Assembly (NCBI RefSeq): GCF_015209725.1
Contig: NZ_CP063656.1
Location: forward strand, 1,099,001-1,163,000
DNA length: 64,000 bases
Origin: Lysobacter ciconiae
GTDB lineage: Bacteria; Pseudomonadota; Gammaproteobacteria; Xanthomonadales; Xanthomonadaceae
Reading direction: 5' to 3'
Shown: positions 10,139 to 19,398 of the stretch, one piece after another
Layout of the letters: each line of letters starts with the position of its first letter
Numbering within the stretch: the stretch's first letter is position 1
Notes under the pieces: generated by a model
Databases searched by the model: none
Told to the model about the DNA's origin: nothing
Seen by the model: the letters and a program-made list of their open reading frames with translations, nothing else
Position numbers and translations under genes: made by a program

Positions 10139-11776
10139 TCAGCCGAGGTTGCGTGCCGTGTTGATGACGTTGATGCCGTCGAAGCGGGTGGTGCTGGATC
10201 CGTGCGAGACGGCCGAGACCTGGGAGGGCTGGCCCTTGCCGTCGAAGAACGACCCACCAAGGCGGTAGTCGCGCTGATCGCAGGTGGCCGAGCACGCGTT
10301 CCAGAATTCCGGCGTGCGGATCTGGTACGCGACGTCCTCGATCATGTGGGTGACCTCACCGTTCTTGATCTCATAGAACAGCTGGCCGCCGAACTGGGCA
10401 TTGTAGCGCTGCTGGTCGATGGAGTAGGAGCCACGCCCGAAGATGTAGATCCCATCGTCGATGTCCTTGACCATCTGCGCCGGCGACAGCTCGGACTTGC
10501 CGGCCGCCAGCGAGACGTTGGGCATGCGCTGGAACTGCACGCTCGACCACGAATCGGCATAGGAGCAACCGTGCGAGCGCTCTTCGTCGATGATGTGGGC
10601 CTGGTCGCGGGTGGCCTGGTAATTGACCAGCACGCCGTCCTCGACCAGGTTCCAGCGCTTCGCCGCCACGCCCTCGTCATCGAAGCCGATCGCGCCGAGT
10701 GAGTGCGGCTGGGTCCGGTCGGCGACGAAGGTCACCTGGTCGCTGCCGTAGCGGTAATCGCCCGAGCGCCACTTGTCGAGCGTGGCGAAACTGGTGCCGG
10801 CGTAGTTGGCCTCGTAGCCGAGCACGCGGTCGAGCTCCAGCGGATGACCGACCGATTCATGGATGGTGAGGAATAGGTTGCTGGGGTCGAGGACGAGGTC
10901 GTATTTGCCCGGCTTGACCGACGGCGCCTTCAGTTTCGCCCTGGCATCGCGCGCGGCAGCCGCGGCGTCGGCGACGATGTCGTAGGAATCCGAGTACATC
11001 ACCACGCCGCCGGGCAACTCGAAGCGGTGCTGCGGCTTCGAGTCGAGGAACTCATAGCCCATCCCCATCGGCGAGGACAGCCCGTCGCGGCTGCGAAACT
11101 TGCCGCTGGCCTTGTCGATCGCGGTGACGGTGAAGGGCGTCCAGATGCGATGGATGTCCTGGTCGATATAGGAGCCATCGGTGGAGGCGAAGTATTTCTG
11201 CTCGTTGACCTGGAACATCCGCGAGGCGACGAAGCTCGCACCGGCGGCGGTCGCCGCGGCATTGGCCGACATCAGCAGCTCGACCTTGTCCTTGATCGGT
11301 ACTTCCATCGCGTTGCGCTGGATCGGCGTCGCCCAGCTGACCTCGCCGACCCCGCGGGTCGGGGCCAACTGCACGGGTTCGGTGATCGTGCCGGCATTGG
11401 CCTTCGCGATCGCCAGCGCCTGCCGGGTCGCCTCGGCTACCGCATCGGTACCGAGCTGGTTGGTGGCGGCAAAACCCCAGGCGCCGTTGGCCAGCACGCG
11501 GATGCCGACGCCGGTCGATTCGGTATTGACGACGTTCTCGACCTTGTCTTCGCGGGTGGTGATGAACTGGCGCAGGTAGCGACCGATGCGCACGTCGCAA
11601 TAGCTCGCGCCGCCGGCTTTGGCGGCATCCAGCGCGGTGTCGGCCAGGCGCTTCTTCAAGGCGGCATCGATACCGCCGGTCAGCTCCTCGGCGGCAATGA
11701 CCCGGCCGAACGCGGGCAGCAACAGCAGCCCGAGCCCTGCGCTGGAGGCCTTGAGGAAATCGCGGCGGTGCATCAT
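10139..11776 (-). CDS. TldD-like zinc metalloprotease with Tat signal (copy 1)
   Basis: 545 residues. MMHRRDFLKASSAGLGLLLLP is a twin-arginine signal peptide, unusual because classical TldD is cytoplasmic. The zinc motif HESVGH lies at 306-311 with Glu314 following (HESVGHPLELD), matching the HExxxH of TldD. Downstream motifs such as GCSYADSWSS and the MPNVSL strand are also kept. It is very similar along its whole length to the neighbouring gene at 11793-13427, so it arose by tandem duplication. It probably acts with the TldE-like protein encoded next. Confidence 0.93.
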   Translation of the reverse strand: MMHRRDFLKASSAGLGLLLLPAFGRVIAAEELTGGIDAALKKRLADTALDAAKAGGASYCDVRIGRYLRQFITTREDKVENVVNTESTGVGIRVLANGAWGFAATNQLGTDAVAEATRQALAIAKANAGTITEPVQLAPTRGVGEVSWATPIQRNAMEVPIKDKVELLMSANAAATAAGASFVASRMFQVNEQKYFASTDGSYIDQDIHRIWTPFTVTAIDKASGKFRSRDGLSSPMGMGYEFLDSKPQHRFELPGGVVMYSDSYDIVADAAAAARDARAKLKAPSVKPGKYDLVLDPSNLFLTIHESVGHPLELDRVLGYEANYAGTSFATLDKWRSGDYRYGSDQVTFVADRTQPHSLGAIGFDDEGVAAKRWNLVEDGVLVNYQATRDQAHIIDEERSHGCSYADSWSSVQFQRMPNVSLAAGKSELSPAQMVKDIDDGIYIFGRGSYSIDQQRYNAQFGGQLFYEIKNGEVTHMIEDVAYQIRTPEFWNACSATCDQRDYRLGGSFFDGKGQPSQVSAVSHGSSTTRFDGINVINTARNLG

Positions 11777-11792
11777 CGCTCGTGCCCTTCCA

Positions 11793-13427
11793 TCAACCCA
11801 GGTTGCGCGCGGTGTTGATCACGTTGACGCCGTTGAAGCGCGCGGTGCTGGAGCCGTGGGACACGGTCGACACCTGCGAAGGCTGGCCCTTGCCGTCAAA
11901 GAACGACCCGCCGAAGCGGTAGTCGCTCTTGTCGCAGACCGCCACGCAGGAGTTCCAGAACTCCGGCGTCTGGATCTGGTAGGCGACGTCTTCGAGCATC
12001 CCGGTGATCCTGCCGTCCTCGATCTCATAGAACAGCTGACCGCCGAACTGCGCGTTGTAGCGCTGCTGGTCGATCGAGAACGAGCCGTCGCCAATGATGT
12101 AGATGCCTTTCTCGACGTCCTTGATCATGTCGGCGACGCTGAGTTTGGCGTTGCCCGGGGCCATGGACACGTTGGGCATGCGCTGGAACTGCACGCTCGA
12201 CCAGGAGTCCGCGTAGGAACACCCGTGCGATGCGTCCTCGCCCAGCAGGTGGACCTGGTCGCGCGTCGCCTGCAGGTTCACCAGCTTGCCGTCCTTGATC
12301 AGGTCCCAGCGCCGGGTCTTTACGCCCTCGTCGTCGTAGCCCACAGCGCCCAGGCTTCCGGCCTGGGTCTTGTCGGCGAAGATGTTGACGTTCTTGCTGC
12401 CGTACTGGAACCGGTCGCGGACCTTGTCCAGGCTGACGAAGCTGGTCCCGGCGTAGTTGGCTTCGTAGCCGAGCACACGGTCCAGCTCGAGCGGATGGCC
12501 CACTGATTCGTGGATGGTCAGCCAGGTGTGCGAGGGGTCGAGCACCAGGTCGTATTTGCCGGGCTTGACCGACGGCGCCTTGAGCTTCTCCACGGTCTGC
12601 CTGGCGGCAGCGATCGCGTCGGCGCGCATGTCGTAGGACTGGCCGTAGGCCGTGACGCCGTTGGGCAGCACGAAGCGGCCCGAGGCGTCGCCGTCCAGGT
12701 ATTCAAAGCCCATGCCCATCGGCGCCGACAGTCCGCTGCGGGTGCGGAACTTGCCGCTGGCCTTGTCGATTGCAGTGACCGTGATGGGCGCCCAGATCCG
12801 ATGCACGTCCTGGTCGATGTAGGAGCCGTCGGTGGAGGCGAAATACTTCTGCTCGTTGACCAGGAACAGCATCGAGTTGACGAAGCTCGCACCGGCGCCC
12901 ATCGCGTCGGCATTGACGCCCAGCAGCAGGTCGGCCTTCTCCTTGAGCGGCACCGCCATCGCGTTCTTGCGGATGGGCGTCTTCCAGCTCACCTCGCCCA
13001 GGCCCGGCGTGGCGGCCAGCTCAACCGGGGCGGTCTGCGTCTTCGCGTTGGCCTTGGCGATGGCCGTCGCCTCCCTGGCGGCCTCGGCGACACCGGCGGC
13101 GCCCAGGTCGTTGGTCGCCGCGAAACCCCAGGCGCCATCGGCGATGACCCGCACGCCGATGCCGGTGGATTCGGTATTGACCACGTTCTGGACCTTGTCC
13201 TCGCGGGTGATCACGAACTGGCGAAGGTAGCGGCCGATGCGGACATCGCAGTACGACGCGCCGCTGTCGGTGGCCGCCTGCATCGCCGTGTCGGCGAGCG
13301 ATTTCTTCATCGCCACGTCGAGTGCCGGATCCAGCAGGGCCTCCGCTGCAATGGCGTGACCCCATCCGGGGATGGCCAGACCGGCGACGCCGAGGCTGCT
13401 GAGAGTGAGAAACTGCCGTCTATCCAT
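11793..13427 (-). CDS. TldD-like zinc metalloprotease with Tat-like signal (copy 2)
   Basis: 544 residues and the first gene of the nine-gene operon. MDRRQFLTLSSLGVAGLAIP is a twin-arginine-type signal. The zinc motif HESVGH again falls at 306-311. Identity to the following gene is high over the whole length, with divergence scattered rather than clustered, which suggests both copies are maintained. Both keep the predicted catalytic residues, so neither looks like a silent copy. Start at ATG 13427; the promoter must lie in 13428-13660, but I see no clear -35/-10 pair. Confidence 0.93.
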   Translation of the reverse strand: MDRRQFLTLSSLGVAGLAIPGWGHAIAAEALLDPALDVAMKKSLADTAMQAATDSGASYCDVRIGRYLRQFVITREDKVQNVVNTESTGIGVRVIADGAWGFAATNDLGAAGVAEAAREATAIAKANAKTQTAPVELAATPGLGEVSWKTPIRKNAMAVPLKEKADLLLGVNADAMGAGASFVNSMLFLVNEQKYFASTDGSYIDQDVHRIWAPITVTAIDKASGKFRTRSGLSAPMGMGFEYLDGDASGRFVLPNGVTAYGQSYDMRADAIAAARQTVEKLKAPSVKPGKYDLVLDPSHTWLTIHESVGHPLELDRVLGYEANYAGTSFVSLDKVRDRFQYGSKNVNIFADKTQAGSLGAVGYDDEGVKTRRWDLIKDGKLVNLQATRDQVHLLGEDASHGCSYADSWSSVQFQRMPNVSMAPGNAKLSVADMIKDVEKGIYIIGDGSFSIDQQRYNAQFGGQLFYEIEDGRITGMLEDVAYQIQTPEFWNSCVAVCDKSDYRFGGSFFDGKGQPSQVSTVSHGSSTARFNGVNVINTARNLG

Positions 13428-13664
13428 CGTTCATGCGCCACTGGTGTGCTCGACCGGCTTTGACGAACGCAAAGCGTTGGAGACAGGAGGGGAAACCGCG
13501 TGAATCGACTGTGGTGAGGAGTCCGGAATGCGTCAAGTGACCTTCGACACATCCGTTGGGGCAGATCCGGATCCGGCGCGACTTGGCCTCATGAGGCAAA
13601 CAAACCCGCATCACTCGGATAGGAAGTCGGGAGATTCGCCTCATCGCGTTTGACCGCCCACACA

Positions 13665-13697
13665 GCAAAAAGCCCTGCGCGGATGGCAGGGCTCTTT
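13665..13697 (-). terminator. intrinsic terminator after tRNA-Ala
   Basis: On the minus strand AGCCCTGC, a short loop and GCAGGGCT are followed by TTTTT. It lies about 30 bases past the tRNA-Ala 3' end and separates it from the TldD operon. The rest of the gap down to 13428 shows no gene. Confidence 0.88.
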
Positions 13698-13727
13698 ACG
13701 GTTCCGGACGCGATCCGGACTGCTTCA

Positions 13728-13803
13728 TGGTGGAGCGGAGGGGGATCGAACCCCTGACCTCCACGATGCGAACGTGGCGCTCTCCCAGCTGAGCTACCGC
13801 CCC
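13728..13803 (-). tRNA. tRNA-Ala (anticodon CGC)
   Basis: A complete cloverleaf on the minus strand: acceptor GGGGCGG pairs with CCGCTCC and has the G3-U70 wobble that marks alanine tRNAs. The anticodon stem is CCACG/CGTGG with loop TTCGCAT, giving CGC (codon GCG). The T loop is GTTCGATCC and CCA is encoded. Confidence 0.97.
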
Positions 13804-13844
13804 ATGAAAGCGGGGCCAAGTCTAACGGGGCGGCGACGCCAGCG

Positions 13845-15026
13845 CTAGTGCTTCGGCTCCAGCAGTGGCGTCAATACCGGTTCGAGAACTTCCTGCCGCC
13901 AGCCGGCGAGCGCGTCGGGCCACTCACCATGGTCAAGCAGGCTTTCCAGATGCTTGCGCGAGGCGAGCACACCGGCTGGCAGGTCGAGATCCGCGCTGAG
14001 CGCAGCAACGGCATCCTGCAATGCGCGCAGGCGGTTCTTGTCGCGTCTTTCCGCGACCCGCGCGTCGGGCGCACCGTCCTCCTCGCCAACGGGCGTGTGC
14101 AAGGCATCCCAGATGGCGCCGGTCAGTTTGCGCGGCGCCTTTGGATGGCCGTCGAGCAGGGCCTGCAGCGCTTCGGGGTTGGTCGGCTGCTCGCGCGCGA
14201 TCAGCAGCGCCAGTTCGTTGTCGAGGATCCAGCCCCGCGGGCGGTCGGTCTCGCGGGCATACCGGTCGCGCCAGCGCAGCAGGCGGATGGCGCTGCGTTG
14301 GGCATCGGGATCCAGGAACTGCGAGCCGCGCAGGGACAGGTGCGGCCAGCGTTCCAGCCCGTCGATCTCGGCGTTGGCGAGCGTGCGCTCCGCGTCCTCG
14401 GCGAGCCATCCGCTGCGCTCCTGCTTTTCCAGCAGGCTCTCCAGCACATCGTGCAGCTCGAACAGATGGCGGACATCGTCGGCCGCATATTCCAGTTGCG
14501 ATGCCGACAGCGGGCGGCGCAGCCAGTCCGAGCGTGTCTCGCCCTTGGCCAGCGGCACGCCGGTGATGCTTTCCACCAGCTTCTGGTAACCCATGCCGCC
14601 GCCCACCCCGGTCAGCGAGGCCGCCAGCTGGGTATCGAAAAGCGGCCGCGGCAGCGCATCACACGCGTGCTTGAACGCCACCAGGTCCTCGCTGGGGCTG
14701 TGCATGATCTTCAGGATCGTCGTATCGGTGAGGATCGCCGCGAGCGCTTCATTGATACCCGGCGCCATGCTGTCCACCAGCAGGATCTCGAGCTGTCCGT
14801 CGCGCTCCAGCGCGATCTGCACCAGCGCCAGTTTCGGCCAATAGGTGCGTTCGCGAATGAATTCGGTGTCCACCCCGATGCGCCCGGGCGCAGGACTCAT
14901 GTGCGCGCGGAGGTCATGGGGATCGTCGATCCAGACCGGTGCGGGGCTGGCGGAGCGGGGCGGAGAAGTCGCGAAATCTGTCACGTGCGGTAAGCCGGAG
15001 ACGGGAGTTGCCGGGAGCGGCGACAA
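13845..15026 (-). CDS. rnd: ribonuclease D
   Basis: 393 residues. The DEDDy exonuclease residues are visible: D53 and E55 in DTEFIRE, D114 in SPSEDL and Y180/D184 in YAADD. HRDC-type helical domains follow (about 210-380). RNase D trims tRNA 3' ends and other small RNAs. The exonuclease domain begins near residue 30, so the true start could be slightly downstream of 15026. It is divergent from the lipoprotein gene at 15094. Confidence 0.95.
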   Translation of the reverse strand: MSPLPATPVSGLPHVTDFATSPPRSASPAPVWIDDPHDLRAHMSPAPGRIGVDTEFIRERTYWPKLALVQIALERDGQLEILLVDSMAPGINEALAAILTDTTILKIMHSPSEDLVAFKHACDALPRPLFDTQLAASLTGVGGGMGYQKLVESITGVPLAKGETRSDWLRRPLSASQLEYAADDVRHLFELHDVLESLLEKQERSGWLAEDAERTLANAEIDGLERWPHLSLRGSQFLDPDAQRSAIRLLRWRDRYARETDRPRGWILDNELALLIAREQPTNPEALQALLDGHPKAPRKLTGAIWDALHTPVGEEDGAPDARVAERRDKNRLRALQDAVAALSADLDLPAGVLASRKHLESLLDHGEWPDALAGWRQEVLEPVLTPLLEPKH

Positions 15027-15093
15027 TAGCCTACTTTCAGCGTGCCCTTACCGGCGCGCCCCCACCGCGACAGCCCACGGGCGAGGAGGACGA

Positions 15094-17019
15094 TTGCGCA
15101 ACCCAGTGCCAGCCGCATCGTCGTTCGCGCAGGGTCCGCACGGCCGAGTCGCCTTGATCGTGGCGGTGCTGATGGCAGCCCTTATGCTCGCCTCGGCGTG
15201 CTCCCGATCCGGCAGTGACGGGGCGATCGACCAGCCTGACGGCAAGGAAGCCAGCGGCGCTGCGCCGGTGGTGACGATCGGCCCCGACGAGGCGATGCCC
15301 GAGGCGGTCGTATGGGAGGCGCCCAGCATCCAGGTCGACGAGGGCAATACCGACGAGCTCAAGTCGCAAGCCCACGAAGCGCTGGAAGCCGGCCGCCTGT
15401 TTGGTGACGGTGACGCTGACGGTGATGGTGATAGCGCTGGCGCGATTCCGCTGTACCTTGCCCTGCGCCAGAGCGCGCCGGATGACCCGGAGGTCCAGCG
15501 CGGTTTCGGCGAGGCGGTGGATGCGCTGGTGAGCCGTGCGGACACGATGCTGGCTGCGGTCGAAGACGAACCTGCGGCGCTGCGCCAGGCGCAGGAAGTT
15601 GGCTCGGTGCTGCGCGTCGTGGCGGCGCAGGATCCGCGGGTGGTCGCCTATCTGGACCAGCTGCAGACCGTCGAGCAGGCGCAGGAGGCCAGCCTGCGCG
15701 GCGAGCGGGCGCTGAACCAGGATGACATCGGCGAAACGGGCGATGGCGGCGCGATCGGCTGGTTTCGCCAGTCGCTGGAACTTCGACCGGGCAATGCCCG
15801 GGCCACGCAAGGACTGGCTGCCGCCGAGAGCGCCCTGATCCGGCGCGCGGAAAAAGCCGCCGAGGCCGACGACTACGGGCAGGCCGGGGATTGGCTCGAC
15901 AAGGCCGCCGGCTTGCGGCCGGACATGGACACCGTGGACCGGGCGCGCGCCCACATCGCGCGCGTGCGCCTGGCGCGCATCGGCAGCCTGCGCGACCAGG
16001 GCATCGCCGCGCTGAGCGCGGAGGGCGGGGTGGATGTCGCCCGCGCCCACCTGGCGAACCTGCTGCGCATCGCGCCCGAGGGCAATCCCGCCGCTGTCGA
16101 ACTGCGCGAGCGCATCGAGCTTGCCAGCCACTACGGGCTATTCCGGCCCGGCCAGGTGTTTACCGAGGCCTTGCGTCTTGGCGGACGCGGGCCGGCACTG
16201 GTGGTGATTCCGCACGGGGCGTTCCGCATGGGCGCCAGCGAAGCCGACCCCGAGGCCACCGACGCGGAGCGTCCCGCGCGCACCATCCGTTTTGACCGCG
16301 GCCTGGCGGTCGCCCACCACGAGGTGACAGTGGCCGAATTCCGCCGCTTCATCACCGCGACCGGATACACCACGCGTGCCGCGCGACGCGGGTACTCGAC
16401 CATCTACGACGAACGCAGTGGCAACCTCGTCCGCCGCAACGGCGTGGACTGGCGACACGACTACACCGGCAAGCCGGCTGCGGACGAATTGCCGGTGCTC
16501 CACGTCAGTGCGCGCGATGCCGACGCCTACGCCGAGTGGCTGGCCGACCAGACCGGACACCGTTACCGCCTGCCCAGCGAGGCCGAGTTCGAGTACATGC
16601 TGCGCGCCGGCAATCCGGGGCCATTTCCCTGGGGCGAGGGCGCCCCGCCGCAGGGCAGCGGCAACTACACCGGCGCGCTGGATGCCTCCCCCAGCGGCCG
16701 CCATTGGCGCAACGCGTTTGAAGGCTACGGGGACGGCGCCTGGGGACCGGCGCCGGCAGCAAGCTATGCGCCCAACGGCTACGGTCTGTTCGATGTTGCG
16801 GGCAACGTCAGCGAGTGGGTCGGCGACTGCTGGCACGGCAGTTACCGTCGCGCGCCCACCACCGGCAAGGCCTGGGTCAATCCCGGTTGCCGCGAGCGCG
16901 TCGTGCGTGGCGGCTCGTGGGCCAGCTCGCCGGAACAGACGCGTTCCTCCTGGCGCCTGGCCAGTGACGCCAACACCACAAACGCGCGCGTAGGCTTCCG
17001 CGTGGTGCGAGAGATCTGA
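15094..17019 (+). CDS. lipoprotein with C-terminal formylglycine-generating-enzyme-like domain
   Basis: 641 residues from a TTG at 15094 that has a strong Shine-Dalgarno (gaggagga) three bases upstream; the open frame further up lies over rnd and lacks such a site. A hydrophobic segment ends in LASAC (Cys36), a lipobox, predicting an outer-membrane or periplasmic lipoprotein. The middle (about 80-350) is helical and repeat-like. The C-terminal part from about 365 has the FGE/SUMF1-type fold: GAFRMGAS, HHEVTVAEF, GNVSEWVGDCW, RVVRGGSWASS and the final RVGFRVVRE. Many bacterial members are not sulfatase activators, so the substrate is open. Confidence 0.87.
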   Translation: MRNPVPAASSFAQGPHGRVALIVAVLMAALMLASACSRSGSDGAIDQPDGKEASGAAPVVTIGPDEAMPEAVVWEAPSIQVDEGNTDELKSQAHEALEAGRLFGDGDADGDGDSAGAIPLYLALRQSAPDDPEVQRGFGEAVDALVSRADTMLAAVEDEPAALRQAQEVGSVLRVVAAQDPRVVAYLDQLQTVEQAQEASLRGERALNQDDIGETGDGGAIGWFRQSLELRPGNARATQGLAAAESALIRRAEKAAEADDYGQAGDWLDKAAGLRPDMDTVDRARAHIARVRLARIGSLRDQGIAALSAEGGVDVARAHLANLLRIAPEGNPAAVELRERIELASHYGLFRPGQVFTEALRLGGRGPALVVIPHGAFRMGASEADPEATDAERPARTIRFDRGLAVAHHEVTVAEFRRFITATGYTTRAARRGYSTIYDERSGNLVRRNGVDWRHDYTGKPAADELPVLHVSARDADAYAEWLADQTGHRYRLPSEAEFEYMLRAGNPGPFPWGEGAPPQGSGNYTGALDASPSGRHWRNAFEGYGDGAWGPAPAASYAPNGYGLFDVAGNVSEWVGDCWHGSYRRAPTTGKAWVNPGCRERVVRGGSWASSPEQTRSSWRLASDANTTNARVGFRVVREI

Positions 17020-17053
17020 GCCGGCTGCACCCCGGCCCCTTTGAGGAAACACG

Positions 17054-17971
17054 ATGAACACCGATCGCATGGGAAATCGGCCCGGACCCGGGCGCCGCCG
17101 CGGTGTGGGCGTCCGCTGGTGGATCCTGGTGGCATTCGCCGCGTTCGCCGCATGGCAGTGGTTTGGCTCCGCCGAGACCGATCCGTACACCGGCGAGACG
17201 GCGCATTACGGCGTCAGCACCAGTGAAGAGGTCGACCTGGGCGCACAGGCCTATCGCCAGGTGCGCGCCGACGCGCAGGGCCAGGGCGCGCTGCTGCCTC
17301 CCGATGCGCCGGCCAGTCGCGAGATCCGCGCCATTGCCAGCCGGCTGATCGAAAAAGTGCCGCAGGTCACCGCCGATCTGGCCGCGCAGAACCAGCAGGA
17401 GGCGCCTACCACCTACAAGGACTTCCAGTGGGACGTCAGCGTCATCCAGTCCGACGAGGCGAACGCGTTTTGCCTGCCCGGCGGGAAGATGGCGGTCTAC
17501 ACAGGGCTGATGCCGATCACCCAGACCGAGGACGCGATGGCGGTGGTGATGGGGCATGAGATCGCCCACGCGCTGTTGCGTCACGGCTCGCAGCGCATGG
17601 CCCAGCAGAACCTGGTGCAGATGGGCCAGATCGCCGCGAGCATGGCCGTGGATGGCATGGATCCGCAGCAGCAACAGATGGTAATGGCCGCCCTGGGTGC
17701 GGGCGCGCAGTACGGGCTGATCCTGCCTTACGGGCGCAACCACGAAACCCAGGCCGACGAGATCGGGCTGATGCTGGCCGCCGCGGCCTGCTACGACCCG
17801 CGTGCCGCCGTGCCCTTGTGGGAGCGCATGTCGCAGCTCGGCGGCGGTGCACGTCCTCCGGAGTTCGCCTCGACCCATCCGGACCCGGCGAACCGCATCC
17901 AGACGCTGCAGGGACTGATGCCGCAGGCGCTGGGCTTCTACGAGAAATACTGCGGCAGCGCGCCGCAGTAA
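17054..17971 (+). CDS. M48-family zinc metallopeptidase
   Basis: 305 residues. One N-terminal helix (about 21-38) anchors a periplasmic domain. HEIAH at 168-172 and the ETQAD third-ligand motif at 231-235 are the M48 signature. It starts 34 bases after the FGE-domain lipoprotein gene on the same strand, so the two are probably co-transcribed. It resembles the LoiP/YggG-type peptidases that act in envelope quality control; that role is inferred. It ends 10 bases before the convergent phaR stop. Confidence 0.92.
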   Translation: MNTDRMGNRPGPGRRRGVGVRWWILVAFAAFAAWQWFGSAETDPYTGETAHYGVSTSEEVDLGAQAYRQVRADAQGQGALLPPDAPASREIRAIASRLIEKVPQVTADLAAQNQQEAPTTYKDFQWDVSVIQSDEANAFCLPGGKMAVYTGLMPITQTEDAMAVVMGHEIAHALLRHGSQRMAQQNLVQMGQIAASMAVDGMDPQQQQMVMAALGAGAQYGLILPYGRNHETQADEIGLMLAAAACYDPRAAVPLWERMSQLGGGARPPEFASTHPDPANRIQTLQGLMPQALGFYEKYCGSAPQ

Positions 17972-17980
17972 CGGCGCCGG

Positions 17981-18469
17981 TCAGGAGTCGGACGGCTCGT
18001 CGGTCTTGCGCCCGGACCTGGGCGCTTGGCCGACGCTGGCGGAGAAGTTCTTCTGGAACTCCTTCCACAGGGTCATGTTGCGCTCGGTGAGCTGGTTCAT
18101 CATCGTCCACGGCGTCTGGCCGAGCACGTTGCCGATCTGCTTGCGGAACTGCTGCTGCTGGTCGAGGAAGGCCTGCATCGACTGCTCCAGGTAGCTGCCC
18201 ATGTAGCCCTGCAGCGAGTCGCCATAGAAGCGGATGATCTGGCTCAGCAGTTCGGTGGAGAGCATCGGCTCTCCATCCTGTTCGTGCTCGGTGATGATCT
18301 GCAGCAGCACCTGGCGGGTAAGGTCATCGCCGGAGCGCGCATCCACGACCTCGAACTCTTCCCCATCGACGATCAGCTGGCGCACGTCCTCGATCGTGAT
18401 GTAGCTCGAGATGCGGGTGTCGTAGAGACGCCGGTTCGGATATTTCTTGATGACGCGCTTGGATGACAT
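17981..18469 (-). CDS. phaR: polyhydroxyalkanoate synthesis repressor PhaR
   Basis: 162 residues from ATG 18469. RVIKKYPNRRLYDTRISSYI is the diagnostic start of the PhaR/PHB_acc DNA-binding domain, and the C-terminal half contains PHB-accumulation regulatory helices (about 60-110). PhaR binds PHA granules and represses phasin and related genes. It lies 82 bases downstream of phaB on the same strand, which supports a PHA metabolism locus; no phaC synthase is present in this window. Confidence 0.95.
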   Translation of the reverse strand: MSSKRVIKKYPNRRLYDTRISSYITIEDVRQLIVDGEEFEVVDARSGDDLTRQVLLQIITEHEQDGEPMLSTELLSQIIRFYGDSLQGYMGSYLEQSMQAFLDQQQQFRKQIGNVLGQTPWTMMNQLTERNMTLWKEFQKNFSASVGQAPRSGRKTDEPSDS

Positions 18470-18551
18470 CGACAGGTCCCTGCGGCAATGATGCCCTGCA
18501 GCATGGCGGAGCACCCGGAGCCTTGCAACAGCGCCGGTGGCGCCTGTTCGG

Positions 18552-19292
18552 CTACCAGCCCATGTATTGGCCGCCGTTTGCCGACAGGTTCGCACCGGTG
18601 ATCCAGCCGGCTTCCTCGGGCACGAAAAAGCTCACCGCGTAGGCGATCTCGTCGGGCGTGCCGAGCCGACCGGTGGGGATCTGGGCGATGATCTTCTCGC
18701 GGATCTCCTCGGGCACGGCCATCACCATCTCGGTGCCGATATAGCCCGGCGACACGGTATTGACGGTGATACCCATGCGCGCGTTTTCCTGCGCAAGCGA
18801 GATGGTGAAGCCATGCATGCCGGCCTTCGCCGCGGCGTAGTTGGCCTGGCCGTACTGGCCCTTCTGGCCGTTGATCGAGCTGATCTGGACGATGCGCCCC
18901 CACTTGCGCTCGCGCATGCCCTCGATCACCGCGCGGGTGACGTTGAAGCACGAGTTGAGGTTGGTGCAGATCACTTCGTCCCACTGCTGCGGCGTCATCC
19001 GGTGGAAGGTGGCATCGCGGGTGATGCCCGCGTTGTTGATCAGGATGTCGACCGGCCCAAGTTGCTTTTCGACATCGCGGACCATGGCGGCGCCCTGGTC
19101 GGGGCAGGACACGTCACCGGCGGCCAGGGTGACCTCGTAACCCTCCGCCTTCATCTTTTCCTGCCAGGCGCGTCCGCGGGCCTCGTCGCGATAGTTGGTC
19201 GCGACCTTGTGGCCCATCTTGCTGAGCCGCTTGACGATGGCGGTACCGATTCCGCCGGTGCCTCCGGTGACCAGTGCGATTCGTTGCGACAT
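18552..19292 (-). CDS. phaB: acetoacetyl-CoA reductase
   Basis: 246 residues from ATG 19292, preceded by aaggaga. A classical short-chain dehydrogenase: cofactor motif TGGTGGIG at 9-16, NNAG near 86-89, Ser138 and the YxxxK pair Y152/K156. Overall sequence (ITRDATFHRM, GQYGQANYAAAKAG) matches PhaB, which reduces acetoacetyl-CoA to (R)-3-hydroxybutyryl-CoA with NADPH. FabG is the main alternative, but the phaR neighbour favours PhaB. Confidence 0.92.
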   Translation of the reverse strand: MSQRIALVTGGTGGIGTAIVKRLSKMGHKVATNYRDEARGRAWQEKMKAEGYEVTLAAGDVSCPDQGAAMVRDVEKQLGPVDILINNAGITRDATFHRMTPQQWDEVICTNLNSCFNVTRAVIEGMRERKWGRIVQISSINGQKGQYGQANYAAAKAGMHGFTISLAQENARMGITVNTVSPGYIGTEMVMAVPEEIREKIIAQIPTGRLGTPDEIAYAVSFFVPEEAGWITGANLSANGGQYMGW

Positions 19293-19398
19293 GGTGTTCT
19301 CCTTGATGGGGACCGGAACAGGTCCCGGTTGCAGCCCCGGCTGTCGGGTGCGGCGGGCCGGCAAGGCCTGGCGCAGGTATCTAAGGTGTAGCAGAGCG

